DNA of 64,000 nt from Amoebophrya sp. A120 (taxonomy: Eukaryota > Sar > Dinophyceae > Syndiniales > Amoebophryaceae): positions 9,941,865-10,005,864 of the forward strand of contig CAJINV010000001.1 in NCBI GenBank assembly GCA_905178155.1, written 5' to 3'. How positions within the stretch are numbered: the first letter of the stretch is position 1; each line of letters starts with the position of its first letter. Shown here in pieces: positions 36,271 through 48,562 of this stretch. The position numbers were made by a program, and so were the translations under genes. The notes under the pieces are model-generated. The model was not told where the DNA came from. It did not search any database and saw only the letters and a program-made list of their open reading frames with translations.

Positions 36271-36633
36271 TCATCTTCTGCAGTGGCGGATTTAGCACAC
36301 ATGCATAGAGAAGTGTCAGTGGTGTGCGAAACCAAGCAGAGACAAAGGCATAAAGCGCTGACACTCACTTCGCACGGCAATCTTACTGTTCCAGCGCGGC
36401 GATCCAGTATTTTTTTGTAGAAAACTACATGTGCGAAAGCGCCTCGCGATCAACGCTAACTTCGTTCGCGCGACCATGCCACAGTTTCATCAATCTGAAC
36501 ACCTTTACAGGTCTGCGAAGTGCAAAAATTTTACTTTTTTCGACGTGCTTTTTTGGGACCGTATTTTTGATCTTTTCCTGGTATTGACGCTCGACTTTTC
36601 TCGCGTCTCAACAATGCTCATCGTGTATCAGAA
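36271..36633. other. Intergenic, nothing recognised
   Basis: Short spacer of mixed composition; no feature seen. Confidence 0.5.
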
Positions 36634-37767
36634 ATGATAATCAACCATGATTTGAGGATAGTTTTCCTCCTCCCCGCACGCATCCTGATGGCGTTAGTGC
36701 TTTTGCCTGATCACATCTACCAGCTGCCGGTCGCCGTTCCGGCAAGGCTCCCGCCACTGCCGCCAAGCACGAGGGCAACCGTTGTACCAATTGACCGCGA
36801 AACAGATTGCGGCGCGTTTAGAGGTTCCAAAAGTTGTCCTCTCGTGCTGGCATCTACACACAGCACCAGAAGTTGTTCCTCGAGCAGTAGCTCGATTGCC
36901 CACTATCCGAGCACCGCGACGAGCCTGCCGCCAAGTTTGTCCCCAACATCTCCATCACCCGCAAACGTCGAGCCGACGTATGCTGAGCTTGAAGAAGAAG
37001 AATCTCCACAGGAACTGCAGCGCGCAGCGAGCGTGCTATCCGAGATCAATGGTATCGGGAAGAGAACAGCTGCCCGAAGGTTTTCATCTCGTGCTCCCGA
37101 AGTGCTATCTTCAGTCCGTGGCCAGAGATCCGCCGTCGGTTATGGAACAATGCAGCGGTCGAGCTCTACCCTGAACGGACGAATCTTTTGCGAACCCCCG
37201 CAACCGCCACCGCAGCTTGGGATGCGCCGTACCCGATCGCAAATGCTCGCCGACCGGGTGAGCGACAGTTACCTCGTCGACGCGGCTTACCGGGGCCTGT
37301 TGTGGCTCGTAATGCCAAACCGTCCGCGGGCACCGACGCCCACTACCGTTGTAGCGGTGTCGGGTCCAAGGCGTAGCGCGAGCTCTGCGCAGACCGTGCC
37401 GCCCGTATTCGGAAGCGTGGAGGAAGAAGAAGAAAAAGAAAGAGGCGTAGAAGAATACACGACGGAAGCTGAGATTCATGATGAAGAGGAGATGATAGCT
37501 TCTGCGACACAGAGATTGCTTGCTAGCACTTCGAGTGGGAGTGACCATGCCCGGTGCTGCAGGTCTCAAAATTTCTCGGGTGCAGCGACGAGCAGTTCTT
37601 CTACAAGAAGCAATGACAAACACAGCTCTTGTGCTACTTTTTCAAGAACTACCAGCGGTACCAGACGTGAGCCTGCGAAACCGCGCAGGCACAATTCAGC
37701 CAGTAGTAGCACAGACGTGTGGCGGGAGACGAGTTGTTGTGTAGATTACGAAGAAGAAGAAGTGTGA
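36634..37767 (+). CDS. Hypothetical low-complexity protein
   Basis: Open frame of 377 codons. The N-terminus has a hydrophobic stretch that could be a signal anchor. The rest is Ser/Pro/Thr-rich with acidic Glu runs. One short ordered-looking stretch near residues 205-225 (DSYLVDAAYRGLLWLV) could be a helix. No family recognised. Exon boundaries are not evident and it could be one exon of a longer gene or a chance frame. Length and strand agreement with neighbours are the only support. Confidence 0.4.
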   Translation: MIINHDLRIVFLLPARILMALVLLPDHIYQLPVAVPARLPPLPPSTRATVVPIDRETDCGAFRGSKSCPLVLASTHSTRSCSSSSSSIAHYPSTATSLPPSLSPTSPSPANVEPTYAELEEEESPQELQRAASVLSEINGIGKRTAARRFSSRAPEVLSSVRGQRSAVGYGTMQRSSSTLNGRIFCEPPQPPPQLGMRRTRSQMLADRVSDSYLVDAAYRGLLWLVMPNRPRAPTPTTVVAVSGPRRSASSAQTVPPVFGSVEEEEEKERGVEEYTTEAEIHDEEEMIASATQRLLASTSSGSDHARCCRSQNFSGAATSSSSTRSNDKHSSCATFSRTTSGTRREPAKPRRHNSASSSTDVWRETSCCVDYEEEEV

Positions 37768-38467
37768 AACCGATAGAAGTAGGCTCGGGATGATTCTTGT
37801 TTTCGTCGTGTGTAGACGGTACTATCCTCCAGCGTGGTCCACGTCCGCCCGGCGTTTCGATGGCAGGAGTGTACGGGTGTCTCTAGAACTAGCCCGCAGA
37901 AGCAATTGTGTCCATACCTTTTTCATAAATTTTCCGAATACTACAACTATCATCCAGGTCGTATCCTGCATGTGATGCATATCTTCGTGTCACTGTATTC
38001 ATCCCAGTTTTAAAGATCTTCCCAGTGAGCGTGCGTGTCGATGCACGATCTCATGCGAATCGATTTTTTTATTTCAGAGTCTGTCTGATGCACTTTTTCT
38101 TCCGTTATGCCAGCTACTCCAACGGGATACGGATACGCCAAGCAAAGTCGCACTTACCTCGTCAGAAAATATGTAGGTGTTCGCTAATATCATGCGTGTC
38201 CAGAGAAACTCAAAAAGGTCGGTTATTGTCGGATAGAACAAAACCCGAACGCATGGTCAGTTGCTCCCATGTCGGTCGAATATGGATTGCAGTAGGTCGT
38301 GAGTCGTGCTGTGGTTCCAATCATTTAAATCGTATCCAATCGCCAGGTAAATAGTGCAACAGTTCGGCCTCACCAGCACAACAAAAATAGACCTCAATCC
38401 CTTACTTAGAAAGGAAAGAGACATTTGCAACTCCCGTTCTCCTTTTAATTCCTTGAACGTGTAACAA
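37768..38467. other. Intergenic, nothing recognised
   Basis: AT-richer spacer upstream of the first Cys-rich paralogue; no supported gene. Confidence 0.45.
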
Positions 38468-39199
38468 ATGTCGACTAGTCCAGGTCAGCTAAGTGTCGAA
38501 ATACCTCAGCCATCGGGTTTTCACAACGCTAATGATAATTTATGTAGAGCTGCAGCTGCAAACTCACGTACCTCAAAGCCTCACCATCCCTCACAAAATG
38601 CGCTGCTCCTCGCGTTGGCGGTTCTCAGCATTACCGTAGAATCCGCCGTGGCTCAGTACCTGACCGGGGCCAACGTTGCATACTGCCAAGTGGATGCCCA
38701 GACCGGGCTGACGCAGAACAACCGGATATGCCTGCAGTCCTGCAACTTGATCGAGGGCACGCCACAGCCGACGTATGCGCAGTGGAACGCGTTTTGCCGC
38801 ACGACTGCGAGCTCGGGCGATTGGCCGGAGCAGTGCAGGGATTACTATGAGTGCGTCCTGGGTTGCGATATTTCCGAAAGGCTGATCGGCCAGGGCACCA
38901 CCGGTGGAAGCATCGGGCGGCAACTCATGCTCTTGCGGCCGGAGAACTTGAGCTCAGAAGACAAGTGCGAAATGAAAAAGTGCGAGAGTTATTGCATGTT
39001 CCAGACGCAGCTGACCTGCCGCGAGGAGTCTTTTCGCATCGACTGCGAGGGGTGGGCGTCGAGGCAGTTCAATCCGTGCGATGTGAATTGCAGTTTTGCG
39101 GCGAGCAGGTTTGGCGGTAGTTCAATGCTATTCTGCTTCGCGATTGTGTTGCTCAGTATTTTCGCACACAGAAGCAGCTTCTATCTACCGGCAACTTGA
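38468..39199 (+). CDS. Cys-rich membrane-anchored protein, paralogue 1 (intronless)
   Basis: Single exon, 243 codons. A polar N-terminus is followed by a hydrophobic signal at about residues 43-63 (ALLLALAVLSITV). The Cys-rich ectodomain shows the family pattern: Y-C...C-L-Q-S-C, then W-P-x-x-C-x4-C-V-L-G-C, then C-x4-C-x-S-Y-C-x7-C-x8-C...C-D-x-N-C-S. A hydrophobic C-terminus (MLFCFAIVLLSIF) may be a membrane helix or GPI signal. It is the first of three tandem paralogues; the other two have four to six exons. The intronless form could be ancestral or a retrocopy. The N-terminal extension before the signal is odd, and a later start is possible. Function unknown; a surface role is inferred from its architecture. 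Confidence 0.85.
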   Translation: MSTSPGQLSVEIPQPSGFHNANDNLCRAAAANSRTSKPHHPSQNALLLALAVLSITVESAVAQYLTGANVAYCQVDAQTGLTQNNRICLQSCNLIEGTPQPTYAQWNAFCRTTASSGDWPEQCRDYYECVLGCDISERLIGQGTTGGSIGRQLMLLRPENLSSEDKCEMKKCESYCMFQTQLTCREESFRIDCEGWASRQFNPCDVNCSFAASRFGGSSMLFCFAIVLLSIFAHRSSFYLPAT

Positions 39200-39967
39200 A
39201 GATACTCAGCACTTGTTAAAAAAAGCGGTCGTGTACTTACACCGAGGACAAACATGCAACCCCATTCCTCCCCGATGAAGACAAACCCAGTATATAGAAT
39301 TCGTGAGTCCGTTTTCATTTGTTTCATCTTGAATGCATGCTCTAAACCACAAAATTATTTTGCGAAAGTAGGTTCTAGTTCCTCTACTTCTTCAACGATT
39401 CCCTTGTACAATGAACCCACCTATGACCGATTGTTGAGTGTCCAGCCAGCCACAGAGTTAACTTTCAGCAAATTCTTTTCGAAAACCGATACTAAGCCAC
39501 TCAAAGCCTGGTCGTGCGTTCGAAAACAGCCCTGTTCCATACCTTGCGGATCGATAGTTCTAAAGAGAGATGATGCTAGGAGTGCCTGCGGGAAACTGAG
39601 TGCAAGGTCGTTTCGTTTGCCACACAAATGGTGCTTCGTCGTCGCTTAGCTTCTTCTGCTCAAGTGCTTCATTGATTCGTTCGTCATGTCCATATTCAAA
39701 TCCGGAATTAGCGAGAGAGCAACAGCTCGTTTTTGTGTATACTAGAAAACACCTAAGTGCATGAGAGGAATCAAGCGTTGCAAAAATTGCAAGCGCTCCC
39801 CCTCCACATTGTGCCCCTGCTACACGGATTTCGAGTGCGAGCAGTAGAAACGAATGGCCTTTCGGCAAACGCCCCCGCCAGATCTGAATCACACGACAGC
39901 CGACCGGCGAACACTAGCCTGAGTTGTATCGGGAGATATTTTACAGAACGGATTCCTGCGGCGATAT
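39200..39967. other. Intergenic, nothing recognised
   Basis: Spacer between paralogues 1 and 2. Short frames (for example 39254-39649) lack family cysteines and are probably chance. Confidence 0.45.
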
Positions 39968-42651
39968 ATGCGGGCATTCTGCTACACGGTAGCCTTCGCT
40001 GCGACTTCCGCTGACGGCCGGCCTAGTCACGCGGTCGTTCCGCCGTTGCCAAATGACGAGTTGACAAGCGGATTTAACAGCGCAGGAGCGCTGGTGAAAG
40101 ATCCGATAAGGAGTTCCTCCTCCTCCAGCAGTAGCTCTTCAAAACACGAAAGCGACAACTTCGTCGAGCGGGTGCGTAAGCGGGCAGAGGCGATAAACCT
40201 CCTGCGATATGGACAAAAATCGCTAGCGTCACCAGATCCGTTTATCGACAGGTAAGACGGAAATTATCAACAATTGTTACCACAGATGGACGGAAATGTG
40301 AAAAGCACGGCATAGCAGTGAAGAATGTTAAAGGAACCCACGTGCTGCGCCTGTGTCTGTGCAGGCTTCTGCCTTAGAATGAAAGGGCACCACTTGCAAA
40401 GAAAATGAAACCAACAACAATCAAACTACAGCCGGTCGCTGCAGGGAGTGCAATCGCAGTATTGTTTGATAACGGCGAATGTATGACGGCGATAAAATAT
40501 TCATTTCAAAAATATTCACGGAGCCAAAAAAAAAATTTTTCGGCCAGTGGCCGCCCAGCCGGACCGGAGCGCGCCACGCCATGCGTGAGGCATTGCAGAG
40601 CGCTAACGCGCCTGCTATGCCCCGACGCAGGTACTGCCTGGAAGTCACTTGCTGGGCCCAATCGGTCGATGGCGCTCGAGAGTCAGATCCTTCAAACAAA
40701 TAGGGGACGGCCTGCGTGCCGGCGACAGGCGCAGCCATCTTCCACAAGTGGCAGCTTGCCTAGCATTCAGGCGGCAGACCACGGTCTCAAAGCCTTGAAG
40801 AAGCTGCCATGGTGCGCTGCCTTGCCCCTGCAGGCGTTGCTCGAAACCGACTGGGCTCGAGCACATCCTGGTAGGTGGCGGCCATTAGAGCAGTTGCTCT
40901 AGACGGCCGCACTTTGCCGAGGCGCAAACCCCTGCAGGAGACGGGGTCGCCTGGCCTTTACCAGGATACTTCTGCTGGCCAAGCCTATAGAAAAGCTCGG
41001 CGACTTTGTGTGCTGCCAAAAGCCGCAAAGGTTGGAAGCAGAAAAGAAGCACTTTTTTGACGTCCTCAGAGGAGGTATGAATATTTTTACTTTTTGGGCT
41101 GGTCTGAATGGAGCATAGCAGTGGGATGCGCAAAAATATTCACCTCCCCAAAAAACGCCTCTTTTTCCCAGAAAGTGCGCACTTTTTTGACATTTTTCGC
41201 TGTCGGAAATTGCGCAGATGAATATTGGATAAATCAAGTGTGAGTAGCTTCCGCTAATAAAAACGGAAACGCAGTCTCGTCGTGATTCGAAAATGAATAT
41301 CCAGAAACAAAGCGGGCGAGAGGTGTCCGACTTGGTGCAAAACAGCCATTGCCGGCGCTGTGGCGCATTTCAGTTCAACCTTGGCCTTTACAGGAGTAGC
41401 GCTTGCGTCTGGGCGAAGTGGACCTTTCCAGATTCTGCAAAAAAAGTCGCGGGGTCTCCGCAAAGCGAGGGCGCCCAACCACCTAGCAAGCAATCCGCAA
41501 GAGCGCGCGCCACATCATTTTCTTTAGAGGTGAACGAAGGAGCACACTTGAGGCGTAGGCCTTGATATATCTCGGCCCTGTAAGTCGCCAAACGCGTTTC
41601 GTGCGTTTTCTGGGCCAGGATTTCCACATGAAGCGCCTCAGCGAAGCTCTCGCGCGCGCATGTCGCGGAGTCTTTTTCCTAGGCGTTCAATAATTGCGCA
41701 AAAAAAAATTTTTTTCGGCTCTGTGAATATTTTTGAAGTGAATACTTTCTCACTCTCATAGAATGGGCTGACGGATCATCTGCGGAACTGCCTGCAAACG
41801 TGCCACGTACTGGACAACACCATCGAGCCGCGGTTTACCCAGTTTGAATCGTATAGAAGTACACGTGGTTGTTTGTCAATCACATGAATCCAAGATATGC
41901 AGGTAGCGCGTGATCGTACTAGCAGTAGCTGGCGCGAGATCGCGGAATCAAAAAGGTCGTAATCATGTAGTTGTCGCGACGAATTTTATTTCGGATGCCA
42001 CTCAGGTTCTGCGTCGAAGCTGCGGGGGACGTGATGTGGCCAGATGTGTGCTACAATTTCATGGAGTGCGTGTTGGGGTGCAAAATCACGAAGGAGATTA
42101 CCAAGGACAAGTCGATTGAAATGGTAGAGAATGTGCTGGTTTATCATTCGCTCAGAATTGATGTCATGCGCATGCTGGTATGTTTTCGTGATTAGAAAGT
42201 GTGTGTGAAGTAGTGGTGGTGCACTACAATGCCAATCAAAATTGTCAATGCAGATCAAGACCGCCGATCGGCAGGACATGTTCGAAAAAATTGACCCGGG
42301 CAATGTGGAAGCGGAACAGCGGTGCGACATGGAGAAATGCCGGTCCTATTGCGTGCGACAGCGATTGGGCACCTGTCACGAGATCGGGTACAGATACGCT
42401 TTTACGTCTGAAGTAGAACCAACTTGGGTTTTATTGCGTTTCGTACTAATCAGCCGGGCCGGAGACGCATGAGCGTTCTGCCAGTAAGATAGCTGGCGCT
42501 TGAATTTTTGTACAGGTATATCTCCGCCTGTGAAGCCGCCCAGCGCGGGCAGTATCTTCCCTGCGATGTGGATTGCAGCTCGGCGCAGTCGCTGCAAGCG
42601 GGGTTTGCGACGCTTGCTGCCACGGTGCTGCTGTACCTGCTTTTCATCTAA
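39968..42651 (+). CDS. Cys-rich membrane-anchored protein, paralogue 2 (six exons)
   Basis: Exons 39968-40251, 40432-40480, 41762-41850, 42006-42177, 42254-42387 and 42516-42651; all GT-AG, phases agree, about 287 residues. Exon 1 starts MRAFCYTVAFAATSADG (signal-like) and has a Ser run. Exons 2-3 give Q-Y-C...C-L-Q-T-C, exon 4 W-P-D-V-C...C-V-L-G-C, and exon 5 C-x4-C-x-S-Y-C-x7-C. Exon 6 gives C-D-V-D-C-S and a hydrophobic tail ending LLYLLFI, suited to a GPI signal or tail anchor. Intron 2 (40481-41761) is a 1.28-kb TIR element flanked by AAT on both sides; joining the exons gives consecutive Asn codons and one residue more than paralogue 3. Function unknown. Confidence 0.85.
40481..41761 (+). 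mobile_element. Introner-like TIR element forming an entire intron (family 2)
   Basis: The intron starts GTATGACGGCGATAAAA and its reverse-complemented end starts CTATGAGAGTGAGAAAG. The two arms align without gaps over 45 bases (37 identical), both running on to TATTCA, TTCAAAAATATTCAC and GAGCC, then A/T runs. The TIRs themselves supply the GT donor and AG acceptor. AAT precedes and follows the element, consistent with a 3-bp target duplication. The interior (about 1.19 kb) has no transposase-like frame. It contains a smaller inverted pair, GGAGGTATGAATATTTTT near 41073 and AAAAATATTCACCTCC near 41132, which suggests nested or rearranged copies. Confidence 0.85.
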
Positions 42652-43603
42652 AGCGAATCATACCGAGGAGGCTGATACTCGTTGATTTTTTCAAAAGCAG
42701 TAGCGGAACGCGCAAAATGAAGAAGCTTACTTTGCCTGCAGAGCTTTATCGAAATGCACACACCTGTTGAGGAGTGGATGTCTGTGCTCCAACACGGAGC
42801 TGTATTGCAAATGCGATTAGCAAATGAACTCTGTAATGCCAGTACTAACTTCACCATGTACAAATCCACCTACTTTGATACGAGTCGCTTAATTGAACAA
42901 CCCTGGCTTATACCAAACCAAGTTTCAAAACTCACTTACACTTTACGTGCCAAGCAGCACAATATCTCATTCAAAACTAGTCTTTCAAACCAGTAAACAA
43001 AACTATTCACTTCCTTGATGGCAGTGAAATTCGCACGACCTGCGATCTGCCTCCGGCAGTGCTGTAGGTTGGGAGAAACATTTTGTAGAATTTTGTTTCA
43101 GAGCTTCTTCTTTGTACCAATAACAATACTTCGCGGAACTCTTCTTTCGGCGCCTTGCTCTCTTCTTTCGGCGCCTTTCCCTTGAACCAACCCAATGAAT
43201 GTGCCGGTGATGGTGGAGCAGGAATCAACCAAACAGTGCGGGATTAGTGACGTGCGGCGCAAACAAAAAATCAGAATCAAATCAGCCCTCAAGCTATCAC
43301 TTCGCACATTTAAGATGGGGCCGAAAGGAATTTGCTAGGGTTCGTCAATTTCCGCTGTTCTTTGTCATGAAGTACGAAGTGTGTCAGGGAGCGTGGCTTT
43401 CTTTGCGTACTGATGAAGCGCGATCTTTGGCCAGTCCCGGAATCACGCGAAAATTGCACGAGATGTACAGTAAGTTAGTCTGTAAATTTTCGATGGGCAA
43501 GGCCAAGGAGAAGAAGGGCGCGCAAGACGCGTAGCCGTCGCGACAGCCACCGACTAACAGCGTAAGCAGGGAGAATCTCTGTAAGCGGAAGCTGTGTGTA
43601 GCC
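42652..43603. other. Intergenic; contains a short 21-bp tandem repeat
   Basis: Spacer between paralogues 2 and 3. TCTTCTTTCGGCGCCT occurs twice 21 bases apart (43140-43176). Otherwise no supported gene; the frame 43247-43534 shows no recognisable content. Confidence 0.45.
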
Positions 43604-44976
43604 ATGCCCGAACCACGATGCCGGCGCGGAATCTGCATGCTGGGGAAAGCAGCGACGGTCACGACGCTAGTACTGGCGGATAAGAGCGGGGTAGTTACCG
43701 GCAGAGCGAGGGGAGGAGGATCTTCAGGGATACATGACGCTGCAGAATGGGACGCGAGCGTGGCAGAGCAGAACAGACGAAACGCACCATCTAGCAGTAG
43801 TACATCTAACAAGGCGCACACGGACGCAGATAGAGAAAAGGTGGCGGGGACGCAGGGTGGGGGAAGACAGTTTGCCGGACGTGCGGTACCGGAGGATCAG
43901 AGTCCACGCAAGGCAGCGAGGGAGCCTGCGTCTACTCGCAGCGTCGGGACTCTGGTAGTGGGCGCCGACCAACAGATACAGGACAAGAAACGGCAGCGCC
44001 GTCAGCTGCAGCCGGAGCTGTACTGCGCAGTAGCGGGAGACAAACTGTCGATGAATGACAAATTGTGTCTGCAAAGCTGCCATGTGATCAACGACGAGAT
44101 ACAGCCACGCTTCTACCAATGGGAGGAGTATTGTTTTTGTTGCTATGAACCGACCATTGCGTTGGGATTTGCTGCTGCGATTCGATCAATTTAATGCAAA
44201 AGGAGGTGGTAGTGATTTGCTTTGGCGCAACGAGTTCTGTGGGGTGCAGTTCTTGTCGACCGATGGTATTGATTCCATGTAAAACAGCTATTGCAAGGAC
44301 ACGTCACTGGATTCGGATTGGGACCAGTGGTGCTACGACTACTACGATTGCCTGCTAGGCTGTGAGGTGTTTCAAGAAATCACCGACATGGGAACCGTCG
44401 CTATCGTACAGAAAGTGATTGCTTTTTTCTCTCGCGCAGGTTCGGTGTGACAGAAGTAGAAGAAAGCAATTATGCACGGTGGGGATGAGTTGGTCTTTGT
44501 AGCCGTACTGTCGCAACACTGAGGTTCACACTTCTACAATGATACGAATGCAGCATGTATTTTCTAATGACCGCGAAGACAAACACATAAAACAGTGGGC
44601 AAAGCGGAAGGACTTGCTGAAGCAGATGGATCCGAGTAGTATCTTGGACGGAGACCAGAAGTGCGCTGCCGAGCAGTGCCGTTCCTACTGCACGCGGCAG
44701 ACCCTACCGACGTGTCGGGAGCTGGCCTTCAAAGCGGAGTGTGAAGCGATGCAGCGTAGCCAGCGGCTGATGCGCTGCGACATGGATTGCAGCTCTGCGT
44801 TCTCCGCCCGGGACAGCGTGAATGCGTGGTAAGCATTGTCTTATGCGAAACGCGTGGAGTGTTTCTTCAGAGTGTTTTGCGAGGGTTTCGCTTGTGCTTC
44901 TTGCGTTGTGACGTCAGATTAAACTTCCAATAGGTTCACGGGCTTGTTGCTGGCGGTGGCGCTAATTTTCTACTGA
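43604..44976 (+). CDS. Cys-rich membrane-anchored protein, paralogue 3 (four exons)
   Basis: Exons 43604-44127, 44288-44414, 44596-44828 and 44934-44976; all GT-AG, phases agree, about 308 residues. The N-terminal ~130 residues are Arg/Ser/Gly-rich with a weak hydrophobic segment (ATVTTLVLA). The family core follows: Y-C-A-V...C-L-Q-S-C, C-x4-C-L-L-G-C, C-x4-C-x-S-Y-C-x7-C-x8-C, C-D-M-D-C-S, and a last tiny exon encoding a hydrophobic tail (FTGLLLAVALIFY). Two of its intron positions coincide with paralogue 2, after the first Cys block and after the LGC block. The first exon may be wrongly extended at its 5' end. Function unknown. Confidence 0.83.
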
Positions 44977-47819
<2,843 letters not shown>

Positions 47820-48562
47820 ATTCACCAACAACCTGGTGTTGAACCTCTTCGTCGTCATCGTCGTCACCAAGGTGTGATTGAACAAATAGACTAGATGAAG
47901 ATGTGATCCAAAGACTTTTGCATCGTGATCAGATTTTGCACGTGAATAGTCAGATTTCCATTATGTGATTTCCGAATACTAACACCATCATTTTCAACTG
48001 TCAAGGGACTGGTGAAAATTTTGTAGTGCTGAATCAATCTGATGCTACAAAGAAAAGCGGCATCGACAAAGAAGTCGAGTTGCAAAATCAAAAAAGTTTC
48101 AAACGCCACTGTAGGCAACGTGGTCGCTCGAGGGGCGTGTGCGATTCTTGCAGGTTCGACCTGTTCATCTTAATATTCTTCGGTCTTGACAGAGTGTGAA
48201 GTCCTTTTCGAGCAGAATGTCGGTATGCAAGTCGGTCTTTGTCATTATTAGTTCATCCTTCGCGCTGTGCGACTTTCTCTGCGATCAATCAGGACCAAGA
48301 CCGAGATCACCTGATACGAAATTTGGTCAGTGTTGAACTTCGCGCAGTTCGATTCAATTGGAATGAACATGTTGAGCGACGATGTGCCTGTACTGGTCCT
48401 TAAGAAGATCGTATCCGCGTGGTTTGTTGTGTCGTTCTTTGTGATTGTTCACATGTGCCAGTCTCAATGGTGAAGTAGACACGCCACACTCGAGCGTAAT
48501 GTGGCGACTCGTCGGTATACGTGTATGCTGACGCGAACGGGCAAGATGTCCACCCAACCACA
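47820..48562. other. Intergenic, nothing recognised
   Basis: Tubulin 3' flank and upstream region of the next gene; only chance frames. Confidence 0.5.

Noticed and set aside
39254-39649. 131-codon frame between paralogues 1 and 2
   Set aside because: No family cysteine pattern, signal peptide or domain; probably chance.
44128-44292. Non-canonical intron with TATTG direct repeats in paralogue 3
   Set aside because: A normal GT-AG intron one codon earlier (GA|GTATTG...ACAG|C) keeps the frame and the family alignment, so no exotic splicing is needed.
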